This document shows positions 20,160-20,211 of a stretch of DNA of 20,211 nucleotides, one piece after another. Below the pieces are notes generated by a model. The model did not search any database. It was given only the letters and a program-made list of their open reading frames with translations, and had not been told where the DNA came from. This DNA comes from JAILEN01 sp036723975 (GTDB taxonomy: Bacteria; Bacillota; Clostridia; Lachnospirales; Lachnospiraceae). The stretch covers positions 1 to 20,211 of the forward strand of contig DAIMGJ010000024.1 in NCBI GenBank assembly GCA_036723975.1, given 5' to 3'. A program made the translations under genes and the position numbers. How positions within the stretch are numbered: position 1 is the first letter of the stretch; every line of letters begins with the position of its first letter.

Positions 20160-20211
20160 CTCCCCAAGTAGGACTCGAACCTACGACACTTCGGTTAACA
20201 GCCGAATGCTC
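20160..20211 (-). tRNA. tRNA-Asn (anticodon GTT), cut by the window end
   Basis: The 3' part of a tRNA is present: anticodon loop CTGTTAA (GTT) in a TTCGG/CCGAA stem, T arm GTAGG/CCTAC, and acceptor 3' strand TTGGGGA. The 5' acceptor and D arm lie outside the window. Confidence 0.92.

Overview
The window looks like the chromosome of a low-GC Gram-positive bacterium, most likely a Lachnospiraceae-type Clostridium relative. This rests on the gene content (C1 protease with a copper-amine-oxidase-like stalk, UPF0735 ACT protein, response regulator with an activator-type winged helix, TPR-GGDEF protein), the strong AGGAGG ribosome binding sites and the consensus housekeeping promoters. No species is claimed. 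Almost everything lies on the minus strand. Only the capA-like gene and a very small peptide gene are on the plus strand.

Layout from left to right. (1) tRNA-Gly and tRNA-Pro behind a perfect TTGACA-N17-TATAAT promoter (2-244). (2) A tightly packed minus-strand operon transcribed rlmL-like methyltransferase -> C1-family surface protease -> N-acetylmuramoyl-L-alanine amidase -> rdgB -> yfcE-like phosphodiesterase (360-5336), possibly with a leaderless mRNA. (3) A structured non-coding gap (5337-5669). (4) The aspartate-family operon ACT regulator -> hom -> lysC (5670-8546), with a probable internal translation start in lysC for a separate regulatory subunit. (5) Two overlapping genes of unknown function (8697-9802), then a small two-gene unit of a 35-residue membrane peptide and a 95-residue protein (10070-10512). 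(6) A signalling cluster: HAD phosphatase -> TPR-GGDEF diguanylate cyclase -> response regulator -> LytS/YesM-type histidine kinase (10659-15094). (7) A plus-strand DUF1294-CapA fusion (15264-16577) facing an orphan, degenerate ABC ATPase (16612-17190).

The most interesting part is 17220-18230. At 17222-17573 I see what looks like a complete type I toxin-antitoxin locus. A 28-residue hydrophobic peptide has a near-perfect Shine-Dalgarno sequence partly closed in a hairpin. Its promoter carries a palindromic Gram-positive LexA box (CGAAC-N4-GTTCG) between -35 and -10. Next to it, a divergent ~73-nt RNA is complementary to the toxin mRNA at two places: the translation start region and the loop of the transcription terminator. 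This two-point 5'/5' and 3'/3' pairing is like the RNAI/RNAII logic of the Enterococcus par (Fst) locus, while the SOS control and divergent layout recall tisB/istR. About 150 bases further on lies a second, decayed system: a ToxN/TenpN-like type III toxin pseudogene with two in-frame stops, preceded by two tandem RNA repeats whose stems show a compensatory base change.

The right end has a membrane-anchored XRE regulator and a tRNA cluster (Asn-Glu-Met-Val-Leu-Arg). A 13-bp copy of the tRNA-Arg 3' end lies just downstream, a possible integration scar, and the tRNA-Met has two stem mismatches.
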